DNA of 5,811 nucleotides from NCBI GenBank assembly GCA_944358665.1, contig CALVRP010000137.1:1-5811 (forward strand), written 5' to 3'. Positions 4,700-5,811 of this stretch are shown piece by piece. A program made the position numbers and the translations under genes. The notes beneath the pieces are model-generated. The model saw only the letters and a list, made by a program, of their open reading frames with translations. It did not search any database and was not told where the DNA came from. The stretch comes from an uncultured Bacilli bacterium. Its GTDB lineage: Bacteria > Bacillota_I > Bacilli_A > RF39 > UBA660. Each line of letters opens with the position of its first letter. The first letter of the stretch is position 1.

Positions 4700-5811
4700 T
4701 TACTCCTTTATTATTTCATAAATTAAAGTTGGTTTATCAACTTTTTCATTACTAATTTCAAAACATTCTAAAACATCTTGCGTTGGAATTATAACATTTT
4801 CCGCATAAATTCTAGCTAAAACATCCCCTGCTTTAACTTCATTACTAACTTTCTTTTCTAAAACAATACCAACTCTAGGGTTTATTTCATCATCTTTTTT
4901 AATTCTACCAGCACCAAGTCTTCGCGCAAGCTCACCGATTTTTAAAGCATCAATGTTTTTAATATAGCCATCTTGTTCGGCTTTAACAAGCGTAACGTTT
5001 TCAGCAACTTTAATATTATTAATGTCGCCACCTTGATAATTAACTATTTCTTTGAATTTTTCAAAAGCTGAGCCGTCTTTTAAAGCATTTTCAACATTTT
5101 CAATTAATATTTCCATTGGAATATTTTGATCTAAAGAAATCATAAGTGACGCAAGATTAATAACTAATTCTTCTAAATCTTTTGGTCCATGACCTTTTAA
5201 TGTATCAATAGCTTCATTAACCTCTAAAGCATTACCAACGGCATATCCAAGTGGCTCATTCATATTAGTTAAAACTACAATGACTTCTTTGCCAGATAAA
5301 CGACCAATTTTAACCATTAAATTAGCTAAAATTCTCGCATCCTCAATATTGGTCATTAAAGCTCCTTCGCCAACTTTTAAATCAATAACAATTTTACTAG
5401 CTCCACTCGCAAGTTTCTTACTCATAATACTAGAAGCAATTAGAGGTATTGAGCTTACGGTTCCCGTGACATCTCTTAGGGCATATATTTTTTTATCGGC
5501 TGGGCACAAATTTCCGGTTTGGCCAGCAATACAAGCACCAATTTCTTCAACTTGTTTCTTAAGCTCATCAATAGTAAGTGAAGTTTTAAAGCCTTCAATT
5601 GACTCTAACTTATCAATAGTTCCGCCAGTATGGCCAAGTCCTCGCCCACTCATTTTCGCAACTTTAGTTCCAAGGGTGGCAACTAAAGGCACTAAAATTA
5701 AAGTAGTTTTATCACCAACACCACCAGTGGAATGTTTATCAACAGTATTAAAATCAAAAGTTAATTTGTCTCCACTAGCAAGCATAATTTCGGTTAAAGA
5801 TACGGTTTCTT
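4700..5811 (-). CDS. pdp: pyrimidine-nucleoside phosphorylase, 5' end missing
   Basis: The frame is open to the right edge. An internal ATG at 5785 could be taken for a start, but codons before it (ETVSLTEI) continue the family alignment, so the true start lies beyond the window, roughly 60-70 residues upstream. The enzyme splits uridine, thymidine and deoxyuridine with phosphate into base plus (deoxy)ribose 1-phosphate. Counting from the Met at 5785, the phosphate-binding loop is TVDKHSTGGVGDK (14-26). MSGRGLGHTGGTIDKLE follows, and the substrate-binding ALRDV and SSIMSKK (102-124) supply the conserved Arg, Ser and Lys. A C-terminal PYNP_C domain includes ELARRLGAGR. The Lys in VAKMSGRG favours the broad-specificity Pdp over E. 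coli-type thymidine phosphorylase (DeoA), which has Met nearby; this assignment is from memory. The VGEGALM loop has Glu where Ser or Ala is usual. It is the first visible gene of the pdp-cdd pair. Confidence 0.95.
   Translation of the reverse strand, partial: ETVSLTEIMLASGDKLTFDFNTVDKHSTGGVGDKTTLILVPLVATLGTKVAKMSGRGLGHTGGTIDKLESIEGFKTSLTIDELKKQVEEIGACIAGQTGNLCPADKKIYALRDVTGTVSSIPLIASSIMSKKLASGASKIVIDLKVGEGALMTNIEDARILANLMVKIGRLSGKEVIVVLTNMNEPLGYAVGNALEVNEAIDTLKGHGPKDLEELVINLASLMISLDQNIPMEILIENVENALKDGSAFEKFKEIVNYQGGDINNIKVAENVTLVKAEQDGYIKNIDALKIGELARRLGAGRIKKDDEINPRVGIVLEKKVSNEVKAGDVLARIYAENVIIPTQDVLECFEISNEKVDKPTLIYEIIKE

Noticed and set aside
5783..5785. Internal ATG of pdp as the true start
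   Set aside because: Upstream codons are open to the edge and fit the family alignment, the ATG has no ribosome binding site, and the protein would lack its N-terminal alpha domain.

Overview
This window comes from a low-GC Gram-positive bacterium (Bacillota). The AT-rich composition, strong AGGAGG-type ribosome binding sites, a PrsA-like foldase lipoprotein, RecX, a short RNA polymerase omega subunit and a Bacillus-like MraZ start (MFMGEY) all point that way. Two tiny YjcZ/SscA-like genes behind a sigma-K-type promoter suggest a spore-former or a lineage descended from one. The class Bacilli is most likely, possibly a gut lineage related to Erysipelotrichales or RF39; this placement is inference. 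Tryptophan codons are TGG where checked, and no in-frame TGA was seen.

Layout, left to right. Positions 1-29 hold the first codons of mraZ (minus strand, running off the left edge). It is preceded by four 10-bp direct repeats, which look like MraZ boxes, and a good vegetative promoter. Positions 159-1733 hold a YtcJ-type amidohydrolase (minus strand) with its own terminator. Positions 1804-2031 hold two single-helix mini-proteins (minus strand, 27 and 41 residues) with good ribosome binding sites, a sigma-K-like promoter and a terminator. Positions 2192-3172 hold a PrsA-like peptidyl-prolyl isomerase lipoprotein, the only plus-strand gene. A bidirectional terminator separates it from recX (3196-3945, minus), whose strong promoter carries a near-consensus Gram-positive LexA box. 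Then come rpoZ (4035-4229, minus), cdd (4302-4697, minus) and pdp (4700 to the right edge, minus, N-terminus missing).

Functional picture. pdp and cdd are a translationally coupled pyrimidine-nucleoside salvage pair: cytidine deamination followed by phosphorolysis of uridine or thymidine. rpoZ and recX are housekeeping genes with their own promoters, and recX is probably SOS-controlled. The prsA-like lipoprotein folds exported proteins at the outer face of the membrane and is divergent from the probable sporulation mini-genes. mraZ normally heads the division and cell-wall (dcw) cluster, which should continue beyond the left edge.

The window is compact: most intergenic space is promoters, ribosome binding sites and terminators, and several stop codons lie in or against terminator hairpins. 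No mobile element, CRISPR array, tRNA or rRNA was seen. I see no new multi-gene system. The most interesting content is the pair of easily missed mini-genes and three regulatory sites (MraZ box array, LexA box, sigma-K-like promoter).
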